Shown here: piece by piece, positions 48,484-58,869 of the stretch
Position numbering within the stretch: the stretch's first letter is position 1
Layout: each line of letters opens with the position of its first letter
Source: Micromonospora solifontis
Lineage (GTDB): Bacteria > Actinomycetota > Actinomycetes > Mycobacteriales > Micromonosporaceae
Reading direction: 5' to 3'
Length of the DNA: 64,000 bases
NCBI RefSeq assembly: GCF_003725545.1
Contig: NZ_RJLN01000007.1
Location: forward strand, 1 to 64,000
The notes under the pieces: model-generated
Seen by the model: only the letters and a program-made list of their open reading frames with translations
Database searches by the model: none
What the model was told of the DNA's origin: nothing
Program-made: the position numbers and the translations under genes

Positions 48484-49209
48484 TCACTGGTAGAACTTGG
48501 AGTCCCGGACCCAGTCGATCTTGATGTCCTTGATGTCCGGGTCCTGGCCGGTGGCCGCCCAGCCGGGCCGGGAGTCCGACACGAAGGCGAACCGGTCGTT
48601 GCCCTGGAAGCCGGCCATGACGGCGGAGAACACCGCGCTGATGTCGCCGAAGACCAGTGCCAGGATCGCCGCGCTCGCCGCCATCCCGGCCACGCCGATC
48701 GCCTCGGCGATGGGCGCGGTCGCCGGGAACGCCTGGAGGACCACCGACGCGATCACCGCGATGAGGATCGGGATGAGCGCGTCGACCAGCCCGTTCACCG
48801 CGTCGTTGAAGGCGTCCCGGGCGGAGGTCAGGGTGTCCTTGTTGGCGCTGAACGCCTCGGCCAGCGAGTTGATCTCGGCCCCGAGCTTGCGGAGGAAGAG
48901 GTCGAACGCGTCCCGATCGTCGAAGTCCCACTCGGTGTCCGACGGCGGGACCTGCTCCAGCGCCGCGCCGAACTGGTCGCCGCCGAGCAGCCGCGCCGCG
49001 TCGCCCCACTCCTTGATGGACTTGTTGACCTCGTCGTTGTCGAACGTCTCCAGGTAGGCGATGGCGGCGCCCAGCGCACCGGCGAACACCAGCCACATCC
49101 AGTTGGCCCGGGCCGCCGGCAGCAGGCCGCGCACCGGCGCGGTGGCGGCGGCGACCGTGTGCGTGCCGGTCACCGTGCCGGCCGCGTTGGCGATCAGGAT
49201 CTCCGACAT
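48484..49209 (-). CDS. ESX-linked membrane protein of unknown function (241 aa)
   Basis: The 241-residue protein has a hydrophobic segment near residues 37-53 (WMWLVFAGALGAAIAYL), a central helical part (residues 60-130) and a long hydrophobic region of about three helices (LIPILIAVIASVVLQAF; AIGVAGMAASAAILALVFG; VFSAVMAGF). The C-terminus is polar (IKDIKIDWVRDSKFYQ). The helical hairpin parts resemble WXG/PPE-like architecture, but no WxG motif is seen. It is co-transcribed with the small membrane protein and lies between WXG100 genes and eccC, so an ESX accessory or substrate role is inferred. Confidence 0.78.
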   Translation of the reverse strand: MSEILIANAAGTVTGTHTVAAATAPVRGLLPAARANWMWLVFAGALGAAIAYLETFDNDEVNKSIKEWGDAARLLGGDQFGAALEQVPPSDTEWDFDDRDAFDLFLRKLGAEINSLAEAFSANKDTLTSARDAFNDAVNGLVDALIPILIAVIASVVLQAFPATAPIAEAIGVAGMAASAAILALVFGDISAVFSAVMAGFQGNDRFAFVSDSRPGWAATGQDPDIKDIKIDWVRDSKFYQ

Positions 49210-49237
49210 CAGCTGCCCTCCCCGTCCACCCGGCCGG

Positions 49238-49531
49238 TCACTTGACCACCCAGGGCTGGTCTGACTTCTCCCAGTTCTTGGCGGTCTGCTCCAGCTGTTC
49301 GGCCGCCTTGTGCAGGTGCTCGATGCCCGTCTTGACGTTCTTCAGGTGACCGTCCACCGAGGCGTTGTGCGCCTGCACGGTCGCGCCCCCGAAGAGGGTC
49401 AGCGCGCCGTCCGGCAGCTTCACGCTCTCCAGCAACGACTGCACGTTGCGCAGGTACTGGATCGGGCCGTCCGGAGCGTCGAGCTTCCGGCTCGCCTTGC
49501 GGATCGCGTCGACGTCGACCTTGTTCGCCAC
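49238..49531 (-). CDS. Small ESX-linked helical protein (97 aa)
   Basis: The 97-residue soluble helical protein is built like an ESX secretion-associated/EspC-type small protein: an N-terminal VDVDAIRKASRKL helix, a loop with GALTLFGGATVQAHN, and a second helix ending NWEKSDQPW. No WxG turn is seen in the middle. It lies directly between the 241-aa membrane protein and the YbaB-like gene and is a candidate substrate or chaperone. Confidence 0.77.
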   Translation of the reverse strand: MANKVDVDAIRKASRKLDAPDGPIQYLRNVQSLLESVKLPDGALTLFGGATVQAHNASVDGHLKNVKTGIEHLHKAAEQLEQTAKNWEKSDQPWVVK

Positions 49532-49547
49532 CGCGTCTCCTCCCTGG

Positions 49548-49967
49548 TCAGCGGCGCAGGCCGCGGGTCGGGTCGGACAGGTCCACCCCGAACTGGCGGA
49601 ACCAGTCCTCCGGGGTGAGGGTGCCGGCCTGCGCCTGACGGACCAGGTCCGAGCCGCCGAGCATCTCGGTCATCAGCTCCTGCTGCCGTTCGGCGAAGGA
49701 GGCGTACGCCGCGTCGATGGCGGCCTGGAGCGACTCGGCCAGGGTGTAGCTGTCCTGTCGCATGGCCCGGGCGTTGATGTCGATGCCGCCGACCTTCATG
49801 TCACCGTCGACGGTCACCCGGACCAGGCCGTCCGGGCTCTCCCCGGTCACGCGCAGTTCGGCGCGCTGCTGCTGGAACTCCGCCAGCCGGCGCTGCTGCT
49901 CCTGCGCCTGCCGCAGCAGGTTCTCCACGGCGCCGCCGGCGCCGCCGTAACCCCACGAGGTGCTCAC
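49548..49967 (-). CDS. YbaB/EbfC-like protein of the ESX locus
   Basis: The 139-residue protein has the YbaB fold pattern: an N-terminal helix LLRQAQEQQRRLAEFQQQR, then LVRVTVDGDMKVGGIDINARAM, then a helix SLQAAIDAAYASFAERQQELM. YbaB proteins bind nucleoids; in ESX loci the related EspL is needed for stability of secretion partners. GTG 49967 is the start. It lies 16 bases from the 97-aa gene and 69 bases after eccC's stop in the gene order on the minus strand. Confidence 0.82.
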   Translation of the reverse strand: MSTSWGYGGAGGAVENLLRQAQEQQRRLAEFQQQRAELRVTGESPDGLVRVTVDGDMKVGGIDINARAMRQDSYTLAESLQAAIDAAYASFAERQQELMTEMLGGSDLVRQAQAGTLTPEDWFRQFGVDLSDPTRGLRR

Positions 49968-50036
49968 GACTGTCCTCTCCTCACCACTGGCGGTCGGGCC
50001 GACGCTACCGGACCCGTTCGTGCGATTTCCGCCCCG

Positions 50037-53000
50037 TCAGGCGGGCTCCGTCCACGCGGTCTGGATCAGCTGCTGCCCGTCCCGGCGGCGGACCAGGGTG
50101 CCCCGGCCCGGCGGCTGCGGGCTGGGCCGCAGGTTGCCGAAGACCGCGCCCTCCTCCCGGCTGCCGGACATCAGCAGACCCGGCGAGTCCAGCTCGCGCA
50201 GGCGTTGCAGCACCGGCTCGTAAAGGGCCCGGGCCAGACCGCCGACCCGCCGCGTGATGATCAGGTGGAGGCCGATGTCCCGGGCCTGCGGCAGCAGCTC
50301 GTGCAGCGCGCTGAGCGGGTTGTTCCCGCCCGAGGCGACCAGGTCGTAGTCGTCGACCAGGATGTAGAGGTCCGGCCCCTTCCACCAGCTCCGGTCACGC
50401 AGCTGGGCGGTGGTCACGTCCGGGCCGGGCAGCCGGTTCTGCAGCGCGCTGCGGATCGAACCGAGCCCCTGGCTGAACACCTGATTGGACGGCGCGTAGT
50501 CGAGCAGGTGGTCACCCTCCACCGCACCGAGCAGGCCGCGCCGGTAGTCGGCGATGACCAGCCGGGCCTGGGCCGGGGTGTACCGCTCGGCGATGCCCCG
50601 GGCGATCAGTCGGAGCAGGTTCGTCTTGCCGCACTCCGCGTCGCCGAACACGGTCAGGTGCGGCTCGCTCGCCAGGTCCAGGTAGACCGGGGCGAGCGCC
50701 GACTCGTTGACGCCGATCGGGATGCCCGGGACCGAACGGTCGACGACCTTCGCCAGCTCGGCGACCGGCAGCTTGCGCGGCAGCAGCCGGACCTTCGGGG
50801 CGGGCCGCCCCGGCCAGTTCGCCGCCACGTGACCGGCCAGCGCGACCGACGCCTCGGTCAGGTCCTCGATGTCGCGCTTGCCGTCGATCCGCGAGACCGC
50901 GGTGAGGAAGTGCAGCTTGTCGCGGGTCAGACCGCGACCGGGCGAGCCGACCGGCACGTTCTGCGCCGCCCGGCGGTCGATCTCCGACTCGGCCGGGTCA
51001 CCGAGCCGCAGCTCCAGCTTCGTGCCGAGCAGGTCGCGCATGTTGATCCGGATCTCCGCCCACCGAACGGCGGTGACCACCACGTGTACGCCGAAACCGA
51101 GGCCACGGTTGGCCAGGTTGGTGATGGTCTGCTCCAGCTCCTCGTACTCCTGGCGCAGGGTGTTCCAGCCGTCGACCACGAGGAAGATGTCGCCGAACGG
51201 GTCGTCGGCGAACTCCCCGGCCGCGCGGCGCCGCCGGTAGCTGGCCACCGAGTCGATGCCGTGCTGGGTGAAGCGCAGCTCCCGCTCGTCGATGATCGCG
51301 ACCACCTCGGCGATGGTCCGTCGGACCGCCTCGGTGTCCCGCCGCCCGGCGACGCCGGAGGTGTGCGGCAGGCCCTCCAGGCTGCGCAGCGCGCCACCGC
51401 CGAAGTCGAGGCAGAAGAACTGCACCTCGCGCGGGGTGTGGGTGAGCGCCAGCGAGGCGAGCATCGAGCGCAGCATGGTGCTCTTGCCGCTCAGCGAGGC
51501 GCCGACGATGACCACGTTGCCGCCCGCGCCGGACAGGTCGACCATCATCGGGTCGCGCCGCTGCTCGTACGGGCGGTCGACGATGCCGACCGGCACGGTG
51601 AGCCGGCCGCGGCCCGGCCAGTCGGCGGTGGTCAGCCCGTACTGCGGGTGCACCTTCAGCGGCGGCAGCAGCTCGGCCAGGCCCGGCGGATCGGCCAGCG
51701 GCGGCAGCCAGACCTGGTGCGCCGCGCGACCCTGGCCCTTGAGCCGGTCGATCAGCACGTCCAGCATCGCCACGGCCTTGCCGTCGCCGGTCTGCTCCGG
51801 CTCGGGCGCGGTCTCCACCGGGGCCGGCGCGGCCGGCACCGGCACGTAGTCGATGCCGTACGGGACGATCCGTCGCTGCACCTGCGCCCGGGTGGACCGC
51901 TGCACCTGCCCCGGCGCCCGGTACGGGCCGGAGACGTACGCCGCGCGGAACCGGAGCATGGTGCTGGTGTCGGTCTTGAGGTAGCCGTGGCCGGGCGCGT
52001 TCGGCAGCTCGTACGCGTCGGGCACGCCGAGCACGATCCGGCTCTCCACCGCCGAGAAGGTCCGCAGACCGATCCGGTACGACAGGTGGGTGTCGAGCCC
52101 GCGCAGCTTCCCCTCCTCCAGGCGCTGGGAGGCCAGCAACAGGTGCACGCCGAGCGACCGACCGAGCCGGCCGATCATCACGAAGAGGTCGATGAAGTCC
52201 GGCTTGGCGGCGAGCAGCTCGCTGAACTCGTCGCAGATGATGAGCAGGCTGGGCATCGGCTCCAGCGGCTCACCGGCCGCGCGGGCCTTCTCGTAGTCGT
52301 AGCGGGAGACGTAGTTGCCGGCCGCCCGCAGCACCTCCTGGCGGCGGTTCATCTCGCCGGCCAGCGCGTCGCGCATCCGGTCGACCAGCGGCAGCTCGTC
52401 GGAGAGGTTGGTGATCACCGCGCTGGTGTGCGGCAGCGCGTCCAGCGAGGCGAAGGTGGCGCCGCCCTTGAAGTCGACCAGGACGAAGTTCAGCTCCTCG
52501 GACGAGTGGGTCACGGCCAGCGCGCCCACCACGGTCCGCAGCAGCTCGCTCTTGCCGGACCCGGTGGCGCCGATGACCAGGCCGTGCGGGCCCATGCCCT
52601 CGTGCGCGGACTCCTTGAAGTCGAGTTCGACCACGTTGCCGTCCGGCCCGACGCCGAGCGGAATGCGCAGCCGGTCGCGGTGGCTGCGTGGCCGCCAGGT
52701 CTGCCGGACGTCCACTGCGGCCGCGTCGCCGACGCCGAGCAGGTCCGGCAGCTCCATGCTGCGGGCCAGCGGCTCCTCGTTGCTGGCGCCCTGCTGCTGG
52801 GAGAGCCGGTACGGGGCGATCTGCCGGGCCAGGCCCTCGGCCGCGGGCAGGCTGAGCCGGTCCGGCCGGCCCAACCGCGACGGGGTGTTGCCCCGGACCA
52901 GGTCCAGCCCGGTGCCGTCCCCGGCGTCCAGGCAGAGCAGCCAGCGGCCCGCGTCGCGCGGGACCGTACCGGAGAGGTCGATGACCGTGGCGCCGAGCAG

Positions 53001-54002
53001 GCCCGGCCCCATCAGCGCGCAGGTCGGCGAGACCTCACCGCCGTCCAGCACCACCACCAGGTGCGGGGCCGTGGTGAGCGGCTTCGCCTCCGGCGCGAAC
53101 CGCGGCCGGCCGCCCAGTTCGTTGGCGAGCGCCGCCTCGGCCTCGGCGAGGCTGGCGAAGACCATCCGGCGGGCGCCGGCCGCGTCCGTACGCCCCGGGT
53201 GCTGGGCGTGCGGCAGCCACTTCACCCAGTCCCACACCGGCTGCCGGTCGTGGGCGGCCACCACCGCGACGATCAGGTCGTCCGGGGCGTGGAAGGTGAC
53301 CAGTTGACCGACCGCGGCCCGGGCCAGGTCGAGCACCGCCTCCCGCTCGCCGCGCAGCGCGATCCGGCTGAACGCGCGCAGCGACAGCGCGGTGGGCAGG
53401 TCCGGCACGCTGGAGTGGGCCCGGACGAACCGGCGCAGCGCGATCGCGCTCATCGGCTCCAGGTCCTCCACCGGCTTGGTCTCCGGCGGCACGATCTCCA
53501 CGGCCAGCCGCTGCGGGCCGAGCGCGATCCGGACCTCGCCGAAGTCGTCCTCGGTGATCCGCCGCTCCCAGAGCCGCCGGGAGGCCGCGACCGACCAGAG
53601 CGCGTCCGGCTCCGGGTGCCGCCAGGTCATCGCCGCGCGCTGCTGCTCGGCGGCCCGCCGGGTGCGCTTGCGCATCTGCGCCAGGTAACGCATGTAGTCG
53701 CGCCGCTGGGCGTTCAGCTCGGCCTTGTCGTTGCCGCCGTTGCCGAGCGTGCCGACCGCCATGCCGAGCATCGACACGCCGAACAGGCCGCCGGCGACGT
53801 ACGTCATCATGCCGCCGCCACGCCCGGCGTAGAGGAAGGCCATCGCGCCGACGCCGCAGAGCATCGGCAGGATCATCAACACCTGGCCCATTCCGCGGGG
53901 CTGCTGCTCGGGCAGCTCCGGCGGGGACTCCAGCAGCACCTCGCCGCGCGGCAGCGCGGGCCCCGGTTGACGCGGAAGCCGGCGGAACACCACCGTACTC
54001 AC
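50037..54002 (-). CDS. eccC: ESX FtsK/SpoIIIE-type ATPase EccC (fused EccCa/EccCb)
   Basis: The 1321-residue motor of type VII secretion. Two N-terminal helices (about residues 38-85) are followed by a DUF-type stalk domain and three FtsK-like ATPase domains. Walker A sequences are [26 protein letters not shown] and [13 protein letters not shown] in order; Walker B-like segments include [11 protein letters not shown] and IFLVVDGWN. EccC recognises the YxxxD/E signal through its last domain. GTG 54002 follows GGAGGAG. It heads the minus-strand ESX operon and is divergent from eccD. Confidence 0.95.
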   Translation of the reverse strand: MSTVVFRRLPRQPGPALPRGEVLLESPPELPEQQPRGMGQVLMILPMLCGVGAMAFLYAGRGGGMMTYVAGGLFGVSMLGMAVGTLGNGGNDKAELNAQRRDYMRYLAQMRKRTRRAAEQQRAAMTWRHPEPDALWSVAASRRLWERRITEDDFGEVRIALGPQRLAVEIVPPETKPVEDLEPMSAIALRRFVRAHSSVPDLPTALSLRAFSRIALRGEREAVLDLARAAVGQLVTFHAPDDLIVAVVAAHDRQPVWDWVKWLPHAQHPGRTDAAGARRMVFASLAEAEAALANELGGRPRFAPEAKPLTTAPHLVVVLDGGEVSPTCALMGPGLLGATVIDLSGTVPRDAGRWLLCLDAGDGTGLDLVRGNTPSRLGRPDRLSLPAAEGLARQIAPYRLSQQQGASNEEPLARSMELPDLLGVGDAAAVDVRQTWRPRSHRDRLRIPLGVGPDGNVVELDFKESAHEGMGPHGLVIGATGSGKSELLRTVVGALAVTHSSEELNFVLVDFKGGATFASLDALPHTSAVITNLSDELPLVDRMRDALAGEMNRRQEVLRAAGNYVSRYDYEKARAAGEPLEPMPSLLIICDEFSELLAAKPDFIDLFVMIGRLGRSLGVHLLLASQRLEEGKLRGLDTHLSYRIGLRTFSAVESRIVLGVPDAYELPNAPGHGYLKTDTSTMLRFRAAYVSGPYRAPGQVQRSTRAQVQRRIVPYGIDYVPVPAAPAPVETAPEPEQTGDGKAVAMLDVLIDRLKGQGRAAHQVWLPPLADPPGLAELLPPLKVHPQYGLTTADWPGRGRLTVPVGIVDRPYEQRRDPMMVDLSGAGGNVVIVGASLSGKSTMLRSMLASLALTHTPREVQFFCLDFGGGALRSLEGLPHTSGVAGRRDTEAVRRTIAEVVAIIDERELRFTQHGIDSVASYRRRRAAGEFADDPFGDIFLVVDGWNTLRQEYEELEQTITNLANRGLGFGVHVVVTAVRWAEIRINMRDLLGTKLELRLGDPAESEIDRRAAQNVPVGSPGRGLTRDKLHFLTAVSRIDGKRDIEDLTEASVALAGHVAANWPGRPAPKVRLLPRKLPVAELAKVVDRSVPGIPIGVNESALAPVYLDLASEPHLTVFGDAECGKTNLLRLIARGIAERYTPAQARLVIADYRRGLLGAVEGDHLLDYAPSNQVFSQGLGSIRSALQNRLPGPDVTTAQLRDRSWWKGPDLYILVDDYDLVASGGNNPLSALHELLPQARDIGLHLIITRRVGGLARALYEPVLQRLRELDSPGLLMSGSREEGAVFGNLRPSPQPPGRGTLVRRRDGQQLIQTAWTEPA

Positions 54003-54171
54003 GGCTCTCCTCCCCAGAAGCGGCCCTGATCGTGGTCTGCCAACGGCCCGAGACGTCGGGTGGGCAACCTGTGCGACCGCCATCGTAGGTAATCTCCCGA
54101 GGGCGTCGTGGACCCGTGGGGGGCGACGCCACCGGCCGAGGTGAATCGTAGGCGAGCACGAGGAGGCCACT

Positions 54172-55569
54172 GTGGCGACGAAGACGGCGACCGGCGGGCT
54201 CAGCCGGATCACCATCGTGGCGCCCCGGACCAGGATGGATCTGGCGCTGCCGTCGGACGTCCCCCTGGCCGATCTGCTGCCCACGCTGTTGCGGTACGCG
54301 GGCGAGGACCTGGCCGACGAGGGCGTGCGGCACGGTGGATGGAGCCTGTCCCGGCTCGGCGGGCCGCCGCTGGACGGCGGGCGTACCGCCGCGCAGCTCG
54401 GCGTCCGGGACGGCGAGGTGCTCTACTTCAACCCGCGGGCCTCGGCCGCGCCCGAGATCGTCTTCGACGACGTGGTGGACGCGGTCGCCACCGCCACCAA
54501 CCAGCGGCCCGGCACCTGGCAGGTCGGCACCACCCGCTCGTTCGCCGTGCTGTTCGCCGGGGCGGCGCTGGCGGCCGGCGCGGTGGCGGCGCTCTTCGCC
54601 GGCCCGCCGCAGCTGCCCGGGGCGCTGGCCGCGCTGGTCGTCTCCCTCGCCCTGCTGGTGACCGCGGCGGTGCTGTCCCGGGCGGCCGGCGACAGCCGTA
54701 CCGGCGCGGTGCTGGCCATGGCCGGCCTCGGCTACGCGGCGATCGGCGGCCTGCTGGTGCTCGCCGGCGACCGGAAGCTGGACGACCTGGCCAGCCCGCA
54801 CGTGCTGATGGCCGCGACCGCGGTGGTGCTCTTCGGCGCGGTGTCCGCGCTCGCCGTCGGCGACCGGCTGCCGCTCTTCCTCGGCGCGGTCGCGGTGGCG
54901 GTGGCCGTCGGCATCGGCGCCGTGCTCTGCCTGGCCTTCGACATCGGCGCGGCGGCCGCCGCGGCGGTGGTCGCGACGATCGCCTTCGCCGCTCTGCCGG
55001 CGCTGCCGATGGTCTCCTACCGGCTGGCCCGGCTGCCGGTGCCGTCGATCCCGACCGGTCCGGACGACCTGAAGACCGACACCGAGTCGGTGGACGGCCC
55101 GCAGGTGCTGCGCAACAGCGAGCGCGCCGACGCGTTCCTGACCGGCCTGCTGTGGACGGTGTCGGTGCTGGTCCTCGGCGGTCAGCTCGTGCTGGCCGAC
55201 AACGGCCGGCTGCCGTCGGTGCTGCTCTGCCTGGTGCTGGCCCTGCTCTCGCTGCTGCGCGCCCGCCCGTTCATCGGCCGGGCCCAGCGCATCCCGGTGC
55301 TGCTGGCCGGCACCGTCGGCCTCGGGCTGGCCGCCGCGGCGACCTTCGGCGCCGGCTCGCTGCCGGTGCGACTCGGGCTGATCCTCGGTGGCCTGCTGCT
55401 GGCCGCCCTGATCAGCCTGATCTACGGGCTGACGGTGGCGGGCAAGCGGATCTCGCCGGTCTGGGGGCGCACCCTGGACATCGTCGAGATCCTGCTGATC
55501 GTCGCCCTGGTGCCGCTGGCCGTCTGGGTCTGCGGCCTCTACGGCTGGATCGTCAACCTTCGACCGTGA
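54172..55569 (+). CDS. eccD: ESX membrane channel component EccD
   Basis: The 465-residue protein has an N-terminal ubiquitin-like YukD domain ([30 protein letters not shown], residues 10-90) and about eleven membrane helices (from [19 protein letters not shown] on). EccD forms the bulk of the ESX membrane pore. GTG 54172 with an AGGAGG ribosome site is the start. Its 3' end overlaps the convergent eccE by 17 bases. Confidence 0.93.
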   Translation: MATKTATGGLSRITIVAPRTRMDLALPSDVPLADLLPTLLRYAGEDLADEGVRHGGWSLSRLGGPPLDGGRTAAQLGVRDGEVLYFNPRASAAPEIVFDDVVDAVATATNQRPGTWQVGTTRSFAVLFAGAALAAGAVAALFAGPPQLPGALAALVVSLALLVTAAVLSRAAGDSRTGAVLAMAGLGYAAIGGLLVLAGDRKLDDLASPHVLMAATAVVLFGAVSALAVGDRLPLFLGAVAVAVAVGIGAVLCLAFDIGAAAAAAVVATIAFAALPALPMVSYRLARLPVPSIPTGPDDLKTDTESVDGPQVLRNSERADAFLTGLLWTVSVLVLGGQLVLADNGRLPSVLLCLVLALLSLLRARPFIGRAQRIPVLLAGTVGLGLAAAATFGAGSLPVRLGLILGGLLLAALISLIYGLTVAGKRISPVWGRTLDIVEILLIVALVPLAVWVCGLYGWIVNLRP

Positions 55570-56725
55570 CCGTGCCCATCGCGGTGGCCACCGGCGCGGT
55601 GGCGTAGACCCCCGGGCCGTGCTGCCCGTCCAGCGGGCGGGCCGGCACACCGGCCCGCTTGGCCACGTCCCGGACGGCCTTCACCAGCGCGGCGGCGTGC
55701 CCGTCCATCGCCGCCACCCGCAGCAGCGGGGGCAGCCGGCGGCCGCCGGGAAGCACCACCGCCGCGACCGTGTGCGACGGGGCGGAGGTGGCGGTCACCG
55801 CGTCCACCAGCGCGCCCAGCGAGCCGTTGGGGCGGACCCGCAGGGCCAGGCAGCGCTGCGTCCAGCCGCCACCGCTCAGGCTGGTCCAGCTCTCCACCGG
55901 GGCCTGCGGCGCGAGGTCGAGCCCGGCGCCGGAGACCACCGCCGCGTACAGCTCGTCCCGGCTGAGGACCCGGTGGTGCAGGCCGGCGGCGTTCAGCGCG
56001 TTGCCGAGCCGGCCCATGCCGGCGGCGACGGTACGGTGCACCCCGCGCAGGCCGCCGCCCCGGCTCACCGTCTCGGCGCGGGCGTCGGCGACGGAGAGCC
56101 GCAGCGCCACCCAGACGGTCCGGTGCGCCGCCGGCGGGGTGCCCGGCGCCGGGTACCAGACCAGGGTGTGCGACACGACCTGGGTCTGGGTGACCGGCCC
56201 GGCGAAGTCGGCGAGCACCGCGAGGGCCCGGTCCACCACGGCCGCCTCGACCGAGCCGGCGGGGGTGCCCGGCCGGCCCGTCAGGGCCACCGCCGCGAAC
56301 CAGCCCCGCTCGTCCTGCCCGACGCCGATCCGGGTGCCCCGCTCGGTCAGCTCGACCACGGTCAGCTCCGGGGCGAGGGCGACCAGTCGCGGGTCGCCGG
56401 AGGGCACCGCGCCCCGGGCCCGGTCGCGCCGCCGGCGCAGCCGGCGGCGGAGCATCAGGTCCTCGTACCACCAGCGGCCGCCGCGCCGGGCGAAGGCGGC
56501 CACCACCGCCACCAGCGCCACCACACCGACGGCCGGGAGCAGCCAGGACGGGCCGCCGGTGGCGAACCAGACGGCGAGCGCGGCGCACTCCAGCACCACC
56601 AGCTGACCGACGACGACCGGGCCGAGCCGGCCGCGCCGACGCTGGTCGGCCGGGGTGACGGGACGGTCGTCCGGGGTGGCGGGGGCGGTCGCCGTACGGC
56701 CGGGTGGCGCCTGGACCTGCGTCAT
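55553..56725 (-). CDS. eccE: ESX membrane component EccE
   Basis: The 390-residue protein has two N-terminal helices (about 34-54 and 59-78) followed by an EccE domain with TRIGVGQDERGWFAAVAL and VESWTSLSGGGWTQRCLALRV. EccE lies at the edge of the ESX channel and is the least conserved subunit; this member fits the family by layout and neighbours. ATG 56725. It overlaps the convergent eccD end and is divergent from eccB. Confidence 0.85.
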   Translation of the reverse strand: MTQVQAPPGRTATAPATPDDRPVTPADQRRRGRLGPVVVGQLVVLECAALAVWFATGGPSWLLPAVGVVALVAVVAAFARRGGRWWYEDLMLRRRLRRRRDRARGAVPSGDPRLVALAPELTVVELTERGTRIGVGQDERGWFAAVALTGRPGTPAGSVEAAVVDRALAVLADFAGPVTQTQVVSHTLVWYPAPGTPPAAHRTVWVALRLSVADARAETVSRGGGLRGVHRTVAAGMGRLGNALNAAGLHHRVLSRDELYAAVVSGAGLDLAPQAPVESWTSLSGGGWTQRCLALRVRPNGSLGALVDAVTATSAPSHTVAAVVLPGGRRLPPLLRVAAMDGHAAALVKAVRDVAKRAGVPARPLDGQHGPGVYATAPVATAMGTVTVEG

Positions 56726-56888
56726 CGGTGAGCGTCCCTTCTGGACATCCTGGGCATCCGCCGGATCGGTGCGGGGTCGGGGGACGGGCGGGGTCCCGAT
56801 GGACCCCCGACGGCCCCTTATCGTAGGGAAGCCCGCGACGGAGTTCGGACCTGATCGTCGCGGGACCCACCCCTGCCGGAGGTTAGTC

Positions 56889-58379
56889 ATGCGGACCCGC
56901 CGCGATCAGGTGCAGGCGTACCGCTTCGTCACCCGCCGCATCGTCGCCGCGCTGCTCTCCGGCGACCCGGAGACCAACGACCTGCCGATGCGGCGGCTCG
57001 GCATGGCGGTGTTCGGCAGCGTCATCGCCGCCGCCGTCGTGCTCGGCGGCGCGGGCGCGTACGGGCAGTTCACCGGCAACGCCGCGCCGCTGGAGCCGAA
57101 CACGCTGGTGATCGAGCGGGAGACCGGCGCCACCTACGTCTTCACCGACGACGGGTTGCTGCACCCCACGCTCAACTACGCCTCCGCCCGGCTGATCCTC
57201 AACGAGGCCGACCCGCCGGTGCGTACCATGTCGCAGGCCGCCATCAAGGACCGCCCGCGGGGCCGGACGGCCGGCATCGTGGGGGCACCCGACGCCGTGC
57301 CGGACCGGAAGTCCCTGGTGGGGCTCCCCTGGTCGGTCTGTGACGTGCCCGACCCGATCGACCCGCAGCGCTCCACGACCCGGCTGGTGATCGACCGGCA
57401 GCTGCCGGGTGGCACCCCGCTCACCGACCAGGCGGTGCTGGTCCGGGTGGACGGCGTCCGCTACCTGCTCACCGGGGGCGCGCAGCTGCGCGTCGCCGGC
57501 GACGAGCAGGCCCTGGTCGCGCTGAAGATGGCCGGCGCGCCGACCCTGACGGTCGGGCAGCAACTGCTCAACGCGGTGCCGGTCGGGCCGCCGCTGCGCA
57601 AGCCGAGCATCGACGGGTACGGCGGCTCCAGCAGCGTGTCGGTGGCCGGCCGGCCGGCCCGGATCGGCCAGGTGTTCCGGGCGGCCGACCAGTATTACGT
57701 GCTCACCCGGACCGGGCTGGTGTCGGTCACGGAGATGACCGCGCTGCTGCTGCTCGGCGACGGCGGTCAGATCACCGACATCACCCCCGCCCAGGCCGGC
57801 GAACTCCTCACCGACCGGCGACTGGACGCCGAGGGCCTGCCGCAGAAGCTGCCCGCGCTGCACGAGGTCCGGGCCGGCCGCACGGTGCTCTGCGCCAGCT
57901 ACCGCTCGGGTGGCGCCGGCCAGCCGCCGACCACCACGCTGGAGGTCTTCGACCAACCGCCGGCGGAGCTGATCGCGTCGGACGGGGTCGCCGCGCGGCA
58001 GGGCGCCCGGGACGCGGTGCGGACCGCCGAGAACGTGCTGCTGCCCGGTGGCAAGGGCGTGCTGGTGCAGGCCGCGGCCGGGGACACCGGGAAGGCGGCG
58101 GCCGGGTCGACGGTCTACCTGATCACCGCCCAGGGGGTCCGTTACCCGCTGGGCACCGCCTCCGGGGACGCCCGCACCGCCCTCGGGTACGGCGGGGTGA
58201 CCCCGCTGGCGGTGCCGGCCTCGCTGCTGGCCCTGGTGCCGACCGGGCCGGCGCTGGAGCGGCGGGATGCGATGAGCTACTACGACCCGGGGGCCCGACC
58301 GGGCGACACCGCCCGGGACAAGTCGGACGAGTCAAGCATTCCGGCGCCGTCCGGATCATCGCCCGCGCAGGGCGGTTGA
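56889..58379 (+). CDS. eccB: ESX component EccB
   Basis: The 496-residue protein has the classic EccB start RTRRDQVQAYRFVTRRIVAALLSGDPE, one membrane helix (about residues 38-58) and a large extracellular R-repeat domain with GALLEPNTLVIERETGATYVF-like segments, two cysteines (SVCDVP, VLCASY) and a C-terminal polar tail. EccB spans the membrane and shapes the outer side of the ESX pore. ATG 56889 lies in a 163-base divergent gap with eccE. Confidence 0.94.
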   Translation: MRTRRDQVQAYRFVTRRIVAALLSGDPETNDLPMRRLGMAVFGSVIAAAVVLGGAGAYGQFTGNAAPLEPNTLVIERETGATYVFTDDGLLHPTLNYASARLILNEADPPVRTMSQAAIKDRPRGRTAGIVGAPDAVPDRKSLVGLPWSVCDVPDPIDPQRSTTRLVIDRQLPGGTPLTDQAVLVRVDGVRYLLTGGAQLRVAGDEQALVALKMAGAPTLTVGQQLLNAVPVGPPLRKPSIDGYGGSSSVSVAGRPARIGQVFRAADQYYVLTRTGLVSVTEMTALLLLGDGGQITDITPAQAGELLTDRRLDAEGLPQKLPALHEVRAGRTVLCASYRSGGAGQPPTTTLEVFDQPPAELIASDGVAARQGARDAVRTAENVLLPGGKGVLVQAAAGDTGKAAAGSTVYLITAQGVRYPLGTASGDARTALGYGGVTPLAVPASLLALVPTGPALERRDAMSYYDPGARPGDTARDKSDESSIPAPSGSSPAQGG

Positions 58380-58494
58380 CGGCGCTCGGCGGTCCGATGT
58401 GGAGGGCCGGTCGGTACGGGTCGCCCTCGCTGGCCCGGGTCGACTAACCTGAGCATGGCCAACGGTTCTCGACGATGACTACGGGGATGCAGCC

Positions 58495-58869
58495 ATGACC
58501 GGGCGCACGACAGTAGACGTACTGTCCTTGGAGGACTTCCACCAGCGGCTCGAGCGGCGGCTGAGCGAGGCCGAGTCGGTGTTGAAGAAGCTCGACACCG
58601 AGATGCAGTGCCGCCCGCCGGCGCTGGGCACCTTCACCGACGCGACCGACAACGCCCGTCGCTACTCCGAGACGTACGCGAGCTTCGCCAGCCACGCCGA
58701 ACGGCTGCGCCGGGCGATCGTGGCCGCCCAGCGGGCGACCAAGACGATCATGACGAACTACCGGACCGCCGAGGCGCGCAACGCGGCCGCCGCGGCCGAC
58801 ATCATCGCCGCCCTCTCCGGGGTCAGCGAGGCGATGAAGCCGGCGAAGGGAGAGGATCCGCGTGTCTGA
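58495..58869 (+). CDS. Helical ESX-linked protein, possible WXG-like partner (124 aa)
   Basis: The 124-residue protein is almost wholly helical (LEDFHQRLERRLSEAESVLKKLD; YASFASHAERLRRAIVAAQRATKTIM; ARNAAAAADIIAALSGVSEAM) without a WxG turn. Its stop overlaps the next gene start by eight bases. Size, helicity and coupling suggest it forms a pair with the following WXG/PPE-like protein (inference). A -10-like TAACCT precedes it. Confidence 0.8.
   Translation: MTGRTTVDVLSLEDFHQRLERRLSEAESVLKKLDTEMQCRPPALGTFTDATDNARRYSETYASFASHAERLRRAIVAAQRATKTIMTNYRTAEARNAAAAADIIAALSGVSEAMKPAKGEDPRV

Noticed and set aside
49365-54029. 1554-codon plus-strand frame
   Set aside because: Arg/Gln/Pro/His-rich antisense shadow of eccC and its neighbours; no domain or signal.
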